Shown piece by piece: positions 27,195 through 36,186 of a stretch of DNA of 64,000 nt. Both the position numbers and the translations under genes were made by a program. This DNA is from CAWGJF01 sp963715745 (GTDB lineage Bacteria > Bacteroidota > Ignavibacteria > Ignavibacteriales > Ignavibacteriaceae). Below the pieces are notes generated by a model. It saw only the letters and a list, made by a program, of their open reading frames with translations. It was not told the DNA's origin and did no database searches. The stretch's first letter is position 1. Every line of letters begins with the position of its first letter. The stretch covers positions 806,001 through 870,000 of the forward strand of contig OY970271.1 of assembly GCA_963715745.1 (NCBI GenBank). The letters run 5' to 3'.

Positions 27195-30100
27195 ATGAAA
27201 AAATGGTTTTCCATTCTAACCGGGGGTTTGTTGTTTGTTTTATTTATCACTTCATATTCCGCTGCTTCAGTTCCTGAAGGCATTCAATTGATAAAAACAT
27301 CTTCAGGTTATGTAATTGATTTTACATTACCTGCTTACCAAACTACTTCAATTTTTGCTGAAGGTGAAGAATATCTTAATTTGACAATTCAGAACTATGG
27401 AACAACTTCAGAAGTAGGATTGCCTGCTCTTCCGATAATTTCATTTAATCTTTACATAAATAATTCAGAAGATACTCCGGAATTTGAAACAACAGGCTTA
27501 AACACTTCAGAAATTAATCTTACTAACAAAATTTATCCTTTCCAGATGCCATGGGAAAAAAGTCTACCGCTTTCAGACAGACCATTTACTATTAACCGGG
27601 AATATTATAATTCTTCAGGTAAAACAGATCAGCCTTTTATTACTTTTTCCGAACCATTTGTAATTGCAGGAGTAAAAGGAGTAACGGTTACAATTTATCC
27701 CTTCAGATATAATCCGGCTGCAAACAAATTAAATGTTATAACTTCAGGCGATATTGAAATTCATCTTAATTACCCTGTGAATGTTGTTTCAGGAAAATCA
27801 GATTTATATGATAATTACCTTAACAGCATATTTGCAAACTACAAAGGACAGAGTGAAAATCTGGTTATGAATTACCTTATAATTACAGCTCCTTCATTTG
27901 AAACAACTATGCTGCAGTTTGTAGATTATAAAACAAGCAGAGGCTTTAATGTTGCAATGTTTAACACAGGAACTACCGGAACAACCACAACAGCGATAAA
28001 AAGTTTTATTCAGCAAAGATATGATAACCTGCAAACACGTCCTGATTTTGTTTTACTTGTTGGAGATGTTCAAAACATACCTGCCTGGGTGGGATCAGGC
28101 GAAGGAAATCCAACCACTGATCTAAACTATGCACAGCTTGAAGGAGGTGATTATTTTGCCGATGTATTTATCGGGAGATTTTCAGTTTCATCAATAACCG
28201 AACTTCAAAATGCAATTAACAAATCAATATTTATGGAATCGTATGCCGGGACTCTTGATAAGAAAAATATATTTATGGCTTCTACTGATAACCATGTTAT
28301 AAGTGAAGGCACTCATAATTATGTAATTGATAATTATTTTAATCCGGAAGGATATACAAACTTAAAATTATATACATACACTTACGGAGCTACGACCCAG
28401 CAATTAATTGATGCATTAAATGATAACCAGATTTTTGCAATTTATTCAGGTCACGGAGGTGAATACTCCTGGGCTGATGGACCAGTGCTTAATCAACAGC
28501 AGGTTCGGGATTTAACTAATACCTGGTATCCGTTTGTATTTTCTTTTGCCTGCGTTACCGGCTCATATCAGGTGTCAGAGTGTTTTGGTGAAACCTGGCT
28601 GAGAACTGATAACGGCGCTTCAACTTTTTATGGTTCATCTGTCAATTCTTACTGGAATGAAGATGATATTCTCGAGAAGAAAATAATTTATTCTTTATTC
28701 GAAGATAATCTTACCAGGATTACTCCAATGTTTGACCAGGGGAAAATGTATCTTGTAAATTATTATGGGGGCATAACTCCAACAACTTTAAGATACATGG
28801 AAATGTATAACCTGATGGGTGACCCTTCAATGCCTCTTGTTTTAACAGTTCCACCGGATCAGACGGCGCCAGACCCGATTACAGATCTTACAACAATTAA
28901 TCCAACATCAAATTCAATTACTCTTAACTGGTCTGCTCCTTATGATTCTACATACGGCGGAATAGCAACTTATGATATCAGGTATTCTTTGACGATGATA
29001 AATAATGATAACGATTTTAATAACGCACCTCAAAAATTATTAACAGGACAATCTGATTCTGCAGGAACACCAAAATCATTTTGTGTTGATGGACTGGATT
29101 ATAATAGTGTATATTATTTCGCAATTAAGGCAAAAGATATTTTTGATAACACTTCGGAAATGTCAAATGTTCCAAGCGGATCAACTTTTGATGTACCTCA
29201 GGCTTCATTCAGTGTTGACTCACTGCATTGTTCAGTTACACCAAACATTATTCATACTGATAGTATATTAATTTCAAACGTTACTTCTTACAATTCGACA
29301 CTTGACTATGAAATTGAATTGACCAACAACACATTCCCTGATAACCTGTTTGTAAAGATGATAGGGATAATATCCGGACAGCGGCAGACAGAAGCGAAGG
29401 GGATTATTTCTGATAATCATGGTGTAAGTATTAAAGGCAGCGGCGGGCCTGATCAGTTTGGTTATGAATGGATTGATTCAAATAATCCTGACGGACCGGA
29501 ATTTGTATGGAATGATATTTCAACAACAGGAACATTGGTGACAAACTGGTTGCCTACAGGAACTTTCGATCCACTTGATGAAGGTGTTGCAGGTCCGATT
29601 CCTATTGGTTTTGATTTTAAATTTTATGGTGTACTCAAATCTGAAGTTTATATTAGCTCAAACGGCATTATTTCCTTTAACAATATTAATGAAGATATTT
29701 ATTCAAACGACCCGATCCCGACTTCCGGAATGCCGGATGATTTTCTCGCTCCTTTCTGGGATGATCTTGACGGCAGAACTCAGGGAAGTGTTTATTACAA
29801 ACTTGATGGAAATAAGTTTATCATTCAGTTCACTAACTGGCAAAGATATTCCGGAACCGGCTCACTTACTTTCCAGGTTGTGCTTCAATCAAATGACAGG
29901 ATTTATTTCTATTACAATAATCTTGTTGGCGACCTGCTTTCAAATACTGTAGGAATAGAAAATTATAATGGCACAGATGGATTACAAATAGTAAACAATT
30001 CGGTTTATCTCCAGAATCAGCTTGCGGTTCAGATTTCTGCTGAACCGGAATGGTTATTTGCCGACCATTTTTCGGGAACTATTTATAACGGGAATTCGGC

Positions 30101-30812
30101 AGCAATAGTTCTGACTATGAATACTGAAGATCTTGAACTCGGGGAATATTCAATGGATATGGTTGTCACAACAAATGATCCAAATATGCCCGAGAAAACA
30201 ATTCCCATCAGGATGACAGTTACAAACGAAGTTCCTGTTGAACTTGTTTCATTCAACGCAGAAAATAAAGAAGGTGGAATTACACTTCGCTGGCAAACTG
30301 CAACAGAAACAAACAACAGCGGATTTGAAATTCAAAGAAACGAAGATAGTCCCCTCCCTGGAGGGGAACGGAAGGGGTGGGTTAGCATTAGTTTTGTTGA
30401 AGGAGGTGGAACGACAACAAAACCAAAATCATATTCATTTGTTGATGAAAATGTTTCTACTGGAGTTTATAAATACAGATTAAAACAAATTGACTTTGAC
30501 GGAACAGTTTCATACAGTTCTGAAATAGAAGTTGAAGTTACCGGACCAAAAGATTTTGCATTATACCAGAACTATCCGAATCCGTTTAATCCTTCAACTA
30601 CGATAAAGTTTGCTTTGCCGGTAAAAACAAATCTTACAATTGCAATCTATAATTCAATTGGAGAAAAAGTAGCAGAGGTTTTCAGTGGGGAATTAGAAAC
30701 TGGTTATCATGAAGTAAAATTTAATGCGGAAAAACTATCGAGCGGCGTTTACATTTACAGAATTGAAAGTGAAAAGTTTATATCATCCAAGAAGATGTTG
30801 TTGCTGAAGTAA
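27195..30812 (+). CDS. C25-family (gingipain-like) peptidase with T9SS type A sorting domain
   Basis: 1205 residues, exported. A signal peptide (WFSILTGGLLFVLFITSYSAAS) is followed by a propeptide-like region and then the peptidase C25 domain (about 225-555) with VLLVGDVQNIP, the catalytic His420 in IYSGHGGEYSW and Cys453 in FSFACVTGSY. About 570-660 is a fibronectin type III domain, and an immunoglobulin-like region and further beta domains follow. The last ~90 residues (FALYQNYPNPFNPSTTIKF ... SSGVYIYRIES ... KMLLLK) are a type A T9SS sorting signal, so the protein should cross the outer membrane and be anchored or released. A small repeat in frame encodes SPLPGGERKGWV (1052-1063). Confidence 0.9.
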   Translation: MKKWFSILTGGLLFVLFITSYSAASVPEGIQLIKTSSGYVIDFTLPAYQTTSIFAEGEEYLNLTIQNYGTTSEVGLPALPIISFNLYINNSEDTPEFETTGLNTSEINLTNKIYPFQMPWEKSLPLSDRPFTINREYYNSSGKTDQPFITFSEPFVIAGVKGVTVTIYPFRYNPAANKLNVITSGDIEIHLNYPVNVVSGKSDLYDNYLNSIFANYKGQSENLVMNYLIITAPSFETTMLQFVDYKTSRGFNVAMFNTGTTGTTTTAIKSFIQQRYDNLQTRPDFVLLVGDVQNIPAWVGSGEGNPTTDLNYAQLEGGDYFADVFIGRFSVSSITELQNAINKSIFMESYAGTLDKKNIFMASTDNHVISEGTHNYVIDNYFNPEGYTNLKLYTYTYGATTQQLIDALNDNQIFAIYSGHGGEYSWADGPVLNQQQVRDLTNTWYPFVFSFACVTGSYQVSECFGETWLRTDNGASTFYGSSVNSYWNEDDILEKKIIYSLFEDNLTRITPMFDQGKMYLVNYYGGITPTTLRYMEMYNLMGDPSMPLVLTVPPDQTAPDPITDLTTINPTSNSITLNWSAPYDSTYGGIATYDIRYSLTMINNDNDFNNAPQKLLTGQSDSAGTPKSFCVDGLDYNSVYYFAIKAKDIFDNTSEMSNVPSGSTFDVPQASFSVDSLHCSVTPNIIHTDSILISNVTSYNSTLDYEIELTNNTFPDNLFVKMIGIISGQRQTEAKGIISDNHGVSIKGSGGPDQFGYEWIDSNNPDGPEFVWNDISTTGTLVTNWLPTGTFDPLDEGVAGPIPIGFDFKFYGVLKSEVYISSNGIISFNNINEDIYSNDPIPTSGMPDDFLAPFWDDLDGRTQGSVYYKLDGNKFIIQFTNWQRYSGTGSLTFQVVLQSNDRIYFYYNNLVGDLLSNTVGIENYNGTDGLQIVNNSVYLQNQLAVQISAEPEWLFADHFSGTIYNGNSAAIVLTMNTEDLELGEYSMDMVVTTNDPNMPEKTIPIRMTVTNEVPVELVSFNAENKEGGITLRWQTATETNNSGFEIQRNEDSPLPGGERKGWVSISFVEGGGTTTKPKSYSFVDENVSTGVYKYRLKQIDFDGTVSYSSEIEVEVTGPKDFALYQNYPNPFNPSTTIKFALPVKTNLTIAIYNSIGEKVAEVFSGELETGYHEVKFNAEKLSSGVYIYRIESEKFISSKKMLLLK
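30348..30382. repeat. in-frame small repeat within the C25 protein gene
   Basis: Begins AGTCCCCTCCCTGGAGGGGA and continues to GGGGTGGGTT. It contains the inverted words CCCCTCC/GGAGGGG and is G/C-rich in an AT-rich gene. Similar CCCCTCC...GGGGTGGGTT words are familiar as dispersed repeats in Bacteroidota-group genomes (from memory, not searched). Confidence 0.55.
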
Positions 30813-30841
30813 TAAGTTGCCTAAATATTCAAATTACTAAG

Positions 30842-30868
30842 GACGGGCTTAACAGCCCGTCTTTTTTA
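30842..30868 (+). terminator. intrinsic terminator after the C25 protein
   Basis: Stem GACGGGCT (30842-30849) / AGCCCGTC (30854-30861) followed by TTTTTT. Confidence 0.9.
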
Positions 30869-31035
30869 TTTTATAACTTCACATTCGGCAATTCTTTATA
30901 ATTACTAATCTTACACATTTATTACTGCTTTTCTTAATTGAGAATTAAAACTCTAACAAGTAAGAAAAAACAACCCGGCTAATATATAATGTTCACTTTA
31001 AATCACTTAAAGCTAAATTCGTTTTTTTAAACCAG

Positions 31036-31051
31036 TGGCACTTAAAATGTA
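31036..31051 (+). promoter_or_regulatory. sigma-54-like promoter of the hydrogenase operon
   Basis: TGGCACTTAAAATGTA, GG-N10-GT, differing from the 26997 element at two positions. A palindrome TTAATTGAGAATTAA lies about 90 bases upstream (about 30937-30951). The predicted transcription start, about 12 bases downstream, fits a start codon at 31108. Confidence 0.5.
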
Positions 31052-31107
31052 AAATATCCTATTGAAAAATGACTTCTAAATTCAACAACAAAATCATAGG
31101 AAATAAG

Positions 31108-31488
31108 ATGTCACTAATTGCAATAATTGATGATGATCCCGACATACTTGATGCAAGCTCGCTTGTACTTACATCAAAAGGTTATGAAGTTATAACTGCC
31201 GATAACCCTGATGACGGATACAGAATTGTTAAAGAGAAAAATCCCGATCTAATTATTCTAGATGTAATGATGAACGAACCCGATGATGGATTTTTTCTTG
31301 CTAAAAAATTCAGAAGAGAGAACATCGAAACTCCAATTATTATGTACACTTCAGTTTCAAAATCAATCGGGATGGAATTTGGCATTAACGAAATAGTTCC
31401 GGTTGATGATTTTGTAGAAAAGCCGATTGCTCCGGATGTGCTTGTAGATAAGGTTGCAAAGTTGCTAAACCTTGCAATGAAGGAGTAG
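31108..31488 (+). CDS. single-domain response regulator
   Basis: 127 residues from the ATG with AGGAA 6 bases upstream; an in-frame ATG at 31069 has no ribosome site. It is a CheY-like receiver only: acidic pocket IIDDDPD, phospho-acceptor Asp52 in LIILDVMM, Thr/Ser switch in IIMYTSVS, and Lys in DFVEKPIAPD. No output domain. It lies 3 bases before the NuoE-like gene and shares its operon, with a histidine kinase at the operon's end (35170), so these two may signal to each other. Confidence 0.9.
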   Translation: MSLIAIIDDDPDILDASSLVLTSKGYEVITADNPDDGYRIVKEKNPDLIILDVMMNEPDDGFFLAKKFRRENIETPIIMYTSVSKSIGMEFGINEIVPVDDFVEKPIAPDVLVDKVAKLLNLAMKE

Positions 31489-31491
31489 AAT

Positions 31492-31965
31492 ATGTTTATA
31501 GAAGAAAAAAATTCTCTCTCGGAAGAAATTGAAAGTTATGTAAATGAATACGGAACAAACCGTTCATCTCTTTTGCCTGTGCTTCAGGCGATACAGAGAA
31601 AGCATAGTTTCGTAAATGATTTTGCTCAGCAGGAAGTGGCCAGACTTCTGGACATTCACCCGGTTGAAGTTTACAGCGTTATTTCTTTTTATTCATTTCT
31701 TCATTCAAAACCGAGCGGAAGAAATATTGTTAGGCTATGTCAGACAATTGCCTGCGATATGAAAAATAAAAATGCAGTTGTTGAAGCTGTTCAAAGAGAA
31801 CTCGGAATTAAGTTCGGCGAAACAACAAAAGACAACAGGATAACTCTTGAATATACTAATTGCGTTGGAATGTGTGACCAGGGACCTGCTATGATAGTAA
31901 ATGAAAGGGTGTACACAAAGTTAAATCCTGAAAAAGCAATCCAGATTTTAAATGAAATTAATTAG
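31492..31965 (+). CDS. hydC: NuoE-like [2Fe-2S] subunit of NAD(H)-linked hydrogenase
   Basis: 157 residues, thioredoxin-fold ferredoxin. The four cluster Cys are in RLCQTIACDMKN and EYTNCVGMCDQGPAM. N-terminal helices (SLLPVLQAIQRKHSFVNDFAQQEVARLLDI) match NuoE, HydC and HndA. Together with the next two genes it forms the three-subunit layout of electron-bifurcating [FeFe]-hydrogenases (HydC-HydB-HydA), passing electrons between the flavin subunit and the catalytic subunit. Confidence 0.93.
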   Translation: MFIEEKNSLSEEIESYVNEYGTNRSSLLPVLQAIQRKHSFVNDFAQQEVARLLDIHPVEVYSVISFYSFLHSKPSGRNIVRLCQTIACDMKNKNAVVEAVQRELGIKFGETTKDNRITLEYTNCVGMCDQGPAMIVNERVYTKLNPEKAIQILNEIN

Positions 31966-31976
31966 GGCTTAATAAA

Positions 31977-33188
31977 ATGGAAGTATTAACTCAAACCAGA
32001 ACTACCAGAACAGGCCCGGTTTTATTTTCGCAGTTTGAAAAAGGGGAGGGGATTAAAAAGGCTCTTAATATTTCAAGAGATGATATCCTCTTTGAATTAA
32101 AAGAATCGGGTTTAAAAGGCAGAGGCGGAGCAGGTTTTCCAACTTCAACAAAATGGATGCTTACTGCTGCGGCTAATGCTGAAAAAAAATATATTGTTTG
32201 TAATGCTGATGAAGGCGAACCGGGAACTTTCAAAGATCGTGTTCTTCTTCTTGAATATCCGGAATTAGTTTTTGAAGGAATGGTAATTGCCGGCTATACC
32301 ATTGGAGCAAAGTATGGAATTGTTTATTTAAGAGGAGAGTATGAATATATGCTTTCTGCGCTTGAAGAATATCTTCAGGTTATGCGTGATATAAATCTTC
32401 TCGGTAAAAATATTCAGGGAACTGATTTCAGTTTTGATATTTCAATCAGACTTGGATCTGGTGCGTATGTTTGCGGTGAAGAAACCGCACTAATTGAATC
32501 ACTTGAAGGTAATCGCGGTGAACCCAGAAACCGTCCGCCATATCCAGTCAATACAGGATATATGGGCTGTCCGACAGTTGTTAATAATGTAGAGACACTC
32601 GCATCTGTACCTCATATCGTTATAAAAGGCGGAGCGTGGTTTAGAAAAAAAGGGACAGATAAATCTACCGGCTCAAAACTTTTGTCTGTATCTGGTGATT
32701 GTGAAAAGCCTGGAGTTTATGAATTACCGTGGGGAACAACAATTCGTGACCTGCTGGAATTAGTCGGTGCTAAAAATACAAAAGCTGTACAGGTTGGAGG
32801 TGCTTCGGGGCACTGCATACCTAAAAATCAGTTTGATAGAAAATTAAGTTATGAAGATGTTGCAACCGGCGGATCAATAATGATTTTCGATGAAAGCAGA
32901 GATATGCTGAAAGTATTAAAAAACTTTATCGAATTTTTTGTTGAAGAATCCTGCGGGCAGTGTACACCTTGCAGAGTTGGTAATGTAAAGCTGCTTGAAG
33001 GAATAGAGATGATTGAAAAGGGTGACTATACATTTAAATATATAAACACATTAAAAGATTTAGGCAGAACAATGCAGGCTGCTTCCAAGTGCGGTCTTGG
33101 TCAATCAAGCCCTAATCCGTTTATTTCAATAATGGAAAACTTTAAAGAAGAAATTTTTCATACAATTGGAAACGGAGGCAGAACATGA
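31977..33188 (+). CDS. hydB: NuoF-like FMN/NAD(H)-binding subunit of hydrogenase
   Basis: 403 residues. NADH and FMN sites: LKGRGGAGFPTSTKW, CNADEGEPGTFKDR and GSGAYVCGEETALIESLEG. The [4Fe-4S] ligands are in EESCGQCTPCRVG. Unlike Thermotoga HydB it has no N-terminal thioredoxin-like domain and no C-terminal ferredoxin extension, so it is the size of complex I NuoF. Its stop overlaps the hydA start by 4 bases (ATGA). Confidence 0.93.
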   Translation: MEVLTQTRTTRTGPVLFSQFEKGEGIKKALNISRDDILFELKESGLKGRGGAGFPTSTKWMLTAAANAEKKYIVCNADEGEPGTFKDRVLLLEYPELVFEGMVIAGYTIGAKYGIVYLRGEYEYMLSALEEYLQVMRDINLLGKNIQGTDFSFDISIRLGSGAYVCGEETALIESLEGNRGEPRNRPPYPVNTGYMGCPTVVNNVETLASVPHIVIKGGAWFRKKGTDKSTGSKLLSVSGDCEKPGVYELPWGTTIRDLLELVGAKNTKAVQVGGASGHCIPKNQFDRKLSYEDVATGGSIMIFDESRDMLKVLKNFIEFFVEESCGQCTPCRVGNVKLLEGIEMIEKGDYTFKYINTLKDLGRTMQAASKCGLGQSSPNPFISIMENFKEEIFHTIGNGGRT

Positions 33189-35098
33189 GTAAAAAAGAAT
33201 CAAGAGCACCGGTAAGCCAGAAAGCACATACAATAGAGTTGCCCCTAAATAATGAAGGCTTAGGTGCAAAAGTATCGATAGAAATTGATGGAAGAAAAAT
33301 ATCCGTTCCATTTGGGCAAACTATTCTTGATGCCTGCAAAGAGAACCAGATACATGTTCCCACACTTTGCCATCATCCCGATTTATGCATAGCCGGGAAT
33401 TGCAGAATTTGTGTTGTCGATGTTGAAGGAATGAAAACTCTTCAAACAGCCTGTTCTTTCCCGATTACAAATCACATTAAAATTAAAACTACAACTTCGA
33501 TGGTTCGTAAAGCAAGAAGGCATATTGTTGATCTGCTTTTAAGCGAACATTACGGTGAGTGCTATTCCTGTGTAAGAAATAATAATTGCGAACTTCAATC
33601 ACTTGCAAAAGAATACGGTGTGGATCACTATACTTTCGGTCATATTGACAAACCAAAATTTCAGGTTGATAAATCTTCTTTCTCCATTGTTCGCGACATG
33701 AACAAATGCGTTATGTGCAAACGCTGTGTTCGCACCTGCATTGATCTGCAGGAAGTTGGTGTGCTCGAAGCAATTGACAGAGGAGATGAAACACACATAA
33801 GCACATTTATGGAAAAACCTCTTGCCGATGTAATTTGTATTAATTGTGGTCAGTGTATCAACCGCTGCCCTACAGGAGCACTTCATGCAAACGATCCTTC
33901 AGATGAAATTTGGAATGCTATTGATGACCCTACAAAACATGTAGTTATTCAGACTGCACCTTCTCCAAGAGCTGCAATCGGTGAAACATTTGGTCAGGAA
34001 CCAGGCAAATCATTTACAGGTGAGATGAATACTGCTTTAAGAAGAATCGGATTCGATAAAGTTTTTGATACTAACTTTACCGCAGATCTGACAATTATGG
34101 AAGAGGGAACAGAATTGATTTTAAGATTATTTAAAGCACTGGTGAAAAGAGAAAAATCTATTTCACTTCCACAGTTTACTTCCTGTTCGCCAGGCTGGGT
34201 AAAATATCTTGAACATTTTTATCCCGAGTATATCGATAATCTCAGCTCAGCGAAATCCCCACAGCAGATGTTTGGTGCATTATTAAAAACCTTTTATGCA
34301 AAAGAATCAGGAATAGATCCTAAAGATATTGTTAGTGTAGCATTGATGCCCTGTTCTGCAAAAAAGTTTGAATGCAACCGTCCTGAAATGAAAGACTCAG
34401 GTTATAAAGATGTTGATTTTGGTTTAACGACGCGCGAGCTTTCACAAATGATCAGGGAAGCAGGAATATTTTTACCTGAAATGCCAAAGTCGCATTTTGA
34501 TGAACCTTTCGGCGATGCTTCCGGTGCAGGATTAATTTTCGGAGCTACCGGGGGAGTAATGGAAGCAGCAATAAGAACAGTTGTAGAATTAGTAACAGGA
34601 AAGAAAACCGAAGACTTATTTAAAAATGCAAACATTATTCCTTTAAGAGGTTTTGAAGGAATTCGATACTATGAACTTCCGATTACAGAAGTTGGACCTG
34701 TTCCTGAAATTTTGAAACCACTTGTCCCTGACTGGAATTGGTTGAAAGGTGCAACACTCAAAGTTGCAGTTGCACATGGAACAGCAAACGCAAAAAAAGT
34801 TATGGAAGACATAAAAGCAGGCGGCAAGTTCAGTCAGTGTCATTTTATCGAATTTATGGCTTGTCCTGGTGGATGTTTGGGAGGTGGCGGTCAACCAATA
34901 CCAACAAATGAAGAGATTAGAAAAAAGCGTGCAGAGGCAATTTATAAAGAAGATGAATCATTGCCGGTTAGGAAGTCGCATGAAAATGAACATGTTCTAA
35001 CCTTGTACGATAAATTTTTAACTGATGGTCCGTGCGGGCATCTATCACATAAACTTCTTCATACTCATTATGTGAAACGCGGCAAATACATTGCCTGA
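33185..35098 (+). CDS. hydA: [FeFe]-hydrogenase catalytic subunit HydA (HndD-type)
   Basis: 637 residues. N-terminal [2Fe-2S] domain (CHHPDLCIAGNCRICVVDVEG), His-ligated cluster (HYGECYSCVRNNNC), two [4Fe-4S] sites (CVMCKRCVRTC; CINCGQCINRCPTGA), then the H domain. L1 is FTSCSPGWVKYLE, L2 is MPCSAKKFECNRPE, L3 is EFMACPGGCLGGGGQP, and the small-subunit tail follows. All four Cys that hold the H-cluster are present. Oddity: residue 335 is Ser where the proton-relay Cys (Cys299 in C. pasteurianum CpI) is normally found (TSCCP). Electrons probably come from ferredoxin and NADH via HydB and HydC. Confidence 0.95.
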   Translation: MSKKESRAPVSQKAHTIELPLNNEGLGAKVSIEIDGRKISVPFGQTILDACKENQIHVPTLCHHPDLCIAGNCRICVVDVEGMKTLQTACSFPITNHIKIKTTTSMVRKARRHIVDLLLSEHYGECYSCVRNNNCELQSLAKEYGVDHYTFGHIDKPKFQVDKSSFSIVRDMNKCVMCKRCVRTCIDLQEVGVLEAIDRGDETHISTFMEKPLADVICINCGQCINRCPTGALHANDPSDEIWNAIDDPTKHVVIQTAPSPRAAIGETFGQEPGKSFTGEMNTALRRIGFDKVFDTNFTADLTIMEEGTELILRLFKALVKREKSISLPQFTSCSPGWVKYLEHFYPEYIDNLSSAKSPQQMFGALLKTFYAKESGIDPKDIVSVALMPCSAKKFECNRPEMKDSGYKDVDFGLTTRELSQMIREAGIFLPEMPKSHFDEPFGDASGAGLIFGATGGVMEAAIRTVVELVTGKKTEDLFKNANIIPLRGFEGIRYYELPITEVGPVPEILKPLVPDWNWLKGATLKVAVAHGTANAKKVMEDIKAGGKFSQCHFIEFMACPGGCLGGGGQPIPTNEEIRKKRAEAIYKEDESLPVRKSHENEHVLTLYDKFLTDGPCGHLSHKLLHTHYVKRGKYIA

Positions 35099-35110
35099 TT
35101 AATTTTTTAG

Positions 35111-35137
35111 AATCCGGCTGAAAATTTCAACCGGATT
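35111..35137 (+). terminator. possible terminator or attenuator between hydA and the kinase
   Basis: AATCCGG (35111-35117) / CCGGATT (35131-35137), with inner TGAAA/TTTCA pairing. It is followed by only a weak T-rich stretch, so it may be a partial terminator or an RNA-processing hairpin. Confidence 0.4.
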
Positions 35138-35169
35138 CCGTTTCAATTCTAAACTGCGGGGAAATAAAT

Positions 35170-36186
35170 ATGCTGAACCTTGTGCCTGAATGGGCGCAAA
35201 ATTATCAGGCATTCTGGGATGGAATCAGGAAGAGAAATCTCTGGTTCATCAAACTTCGTTACAGCGCATTTGCAATGCTGCTTCTTTTTTTTCTTTTTGC
35301 AATTGTTATTCTAAAAGTGGAATTCAGCGAAAGACAGCTTATTGCTATTTCTGTAATTAACATTTCAATTCTAGCTTATAATTTAATTCTGCACAAAGTA
35401 CGAAAGTATTTAACCTGCGACACTAAAAAATTCAATCCTCTCGATTTTTCTTTAGTCCAGATGGTTCTTGATTTAATTGCACTTCTTCTTCTTGTTTATT
35501 ACACAGGTGGAATTGAATCACCATTGTACATGCTTTTCGTGTTTCATATGATAATAGGAAGTTTGATTTTGCCGGGCGTAGTTGTTTATTCTATGGCGTT
35601 AGCATTTACTATTGTTTTTTCCGGAATGATTTTCTTTGAATTCTTCGATATTATTCCACACAATCATATCGCAGGTTTATTTGGCTTTCATCTTTACCAG
35701 AACATTTACTTTATAGGTTTATATCTGGCAACATTCGTGTTTGTAATTTTAAGCAGTGTTTACCTTGCTAACAGGATTGCAAGACAGCTTTACAGAAGGG
35801 AACAGGACCTGGTTGATTCTCTTAACAAAATCAACACGGCGGAAATAGAAAAGCAGAGATATATTATGGGAATTGTTCATGAAATTAAAACACCGATCAC
35901 TGCGGTTGTATCCTTTCTTGATCTTGTGCTTCAAAAATTTCTTGGTCCGCTTGATGAAGTAGTAGAGGAAAAATTAATTCGGGCAAAAAGCAGAGCCGAT
36001 GAAGGTATCCATATGATTAATGATGTGCTGAATATTTCCAAGCTGAAATTATATGACCAGTTTGATGTTGATGAATTTGAACCGGAAGAAATTTTATGCC
36101 GTACAATCAAAAACCAAAAAAGTACTGCCGAGGCGCACATAGTTTATATTGATTACAAAGATGAAAGAAAAGAAAAAAAAAAATAA
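35170..36186 (+). CDS. membrane sensor histidine kinase, N-terminal part (frame broken at A11)
   Basis: 338 residues: about six hydrophobic helices (residues 35-200) forming a membrane sensor, a short coiled linker, then a HisKA domain with the phospho-acceptor His237 in MGIVHEIKTPITAVVSF. The frame runs into TAA inside an A-rich tract (11 consecutive A at 36173-36183). The ATPase half continues in the -1 frame right after. One additional A would restore a single kinase of about 460 residues. As read here the product lacks the ATP-binding domain. It lies downstream of hydA and is plausibly the partner of the receiver protein at 31108. Confidence 0.8.
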   Translation: MLNLVPEWAQNYQAFWDGIRKRNLWFIKLRYSAFAMLLLFFLFAIVILKVEFSERQLIAISVINISILAYNLILHKVRKYLTCDTKKFNPLDFSLVQMVLDLIALLLLVYYTGGIESPLYMLFVFHMIIGSLILPGVVVYSMALAFTIVFSGMIFFEFFDIIPHNHIAGLFGFHLYQNIYFIGLYLATFVFVILSSVYLANRIARQLYRREQDLVDSLNKINTAEIEKQRYIMGIVHEIKTPITAVVSFLDLVLQKFLGPLDEVVEEKLIRAKSRADEGIHMINDVLNISKLKLYDQFDVDEFEPEEILCRTIKNQKSTAEAHIVYIDYKDERKEKKK

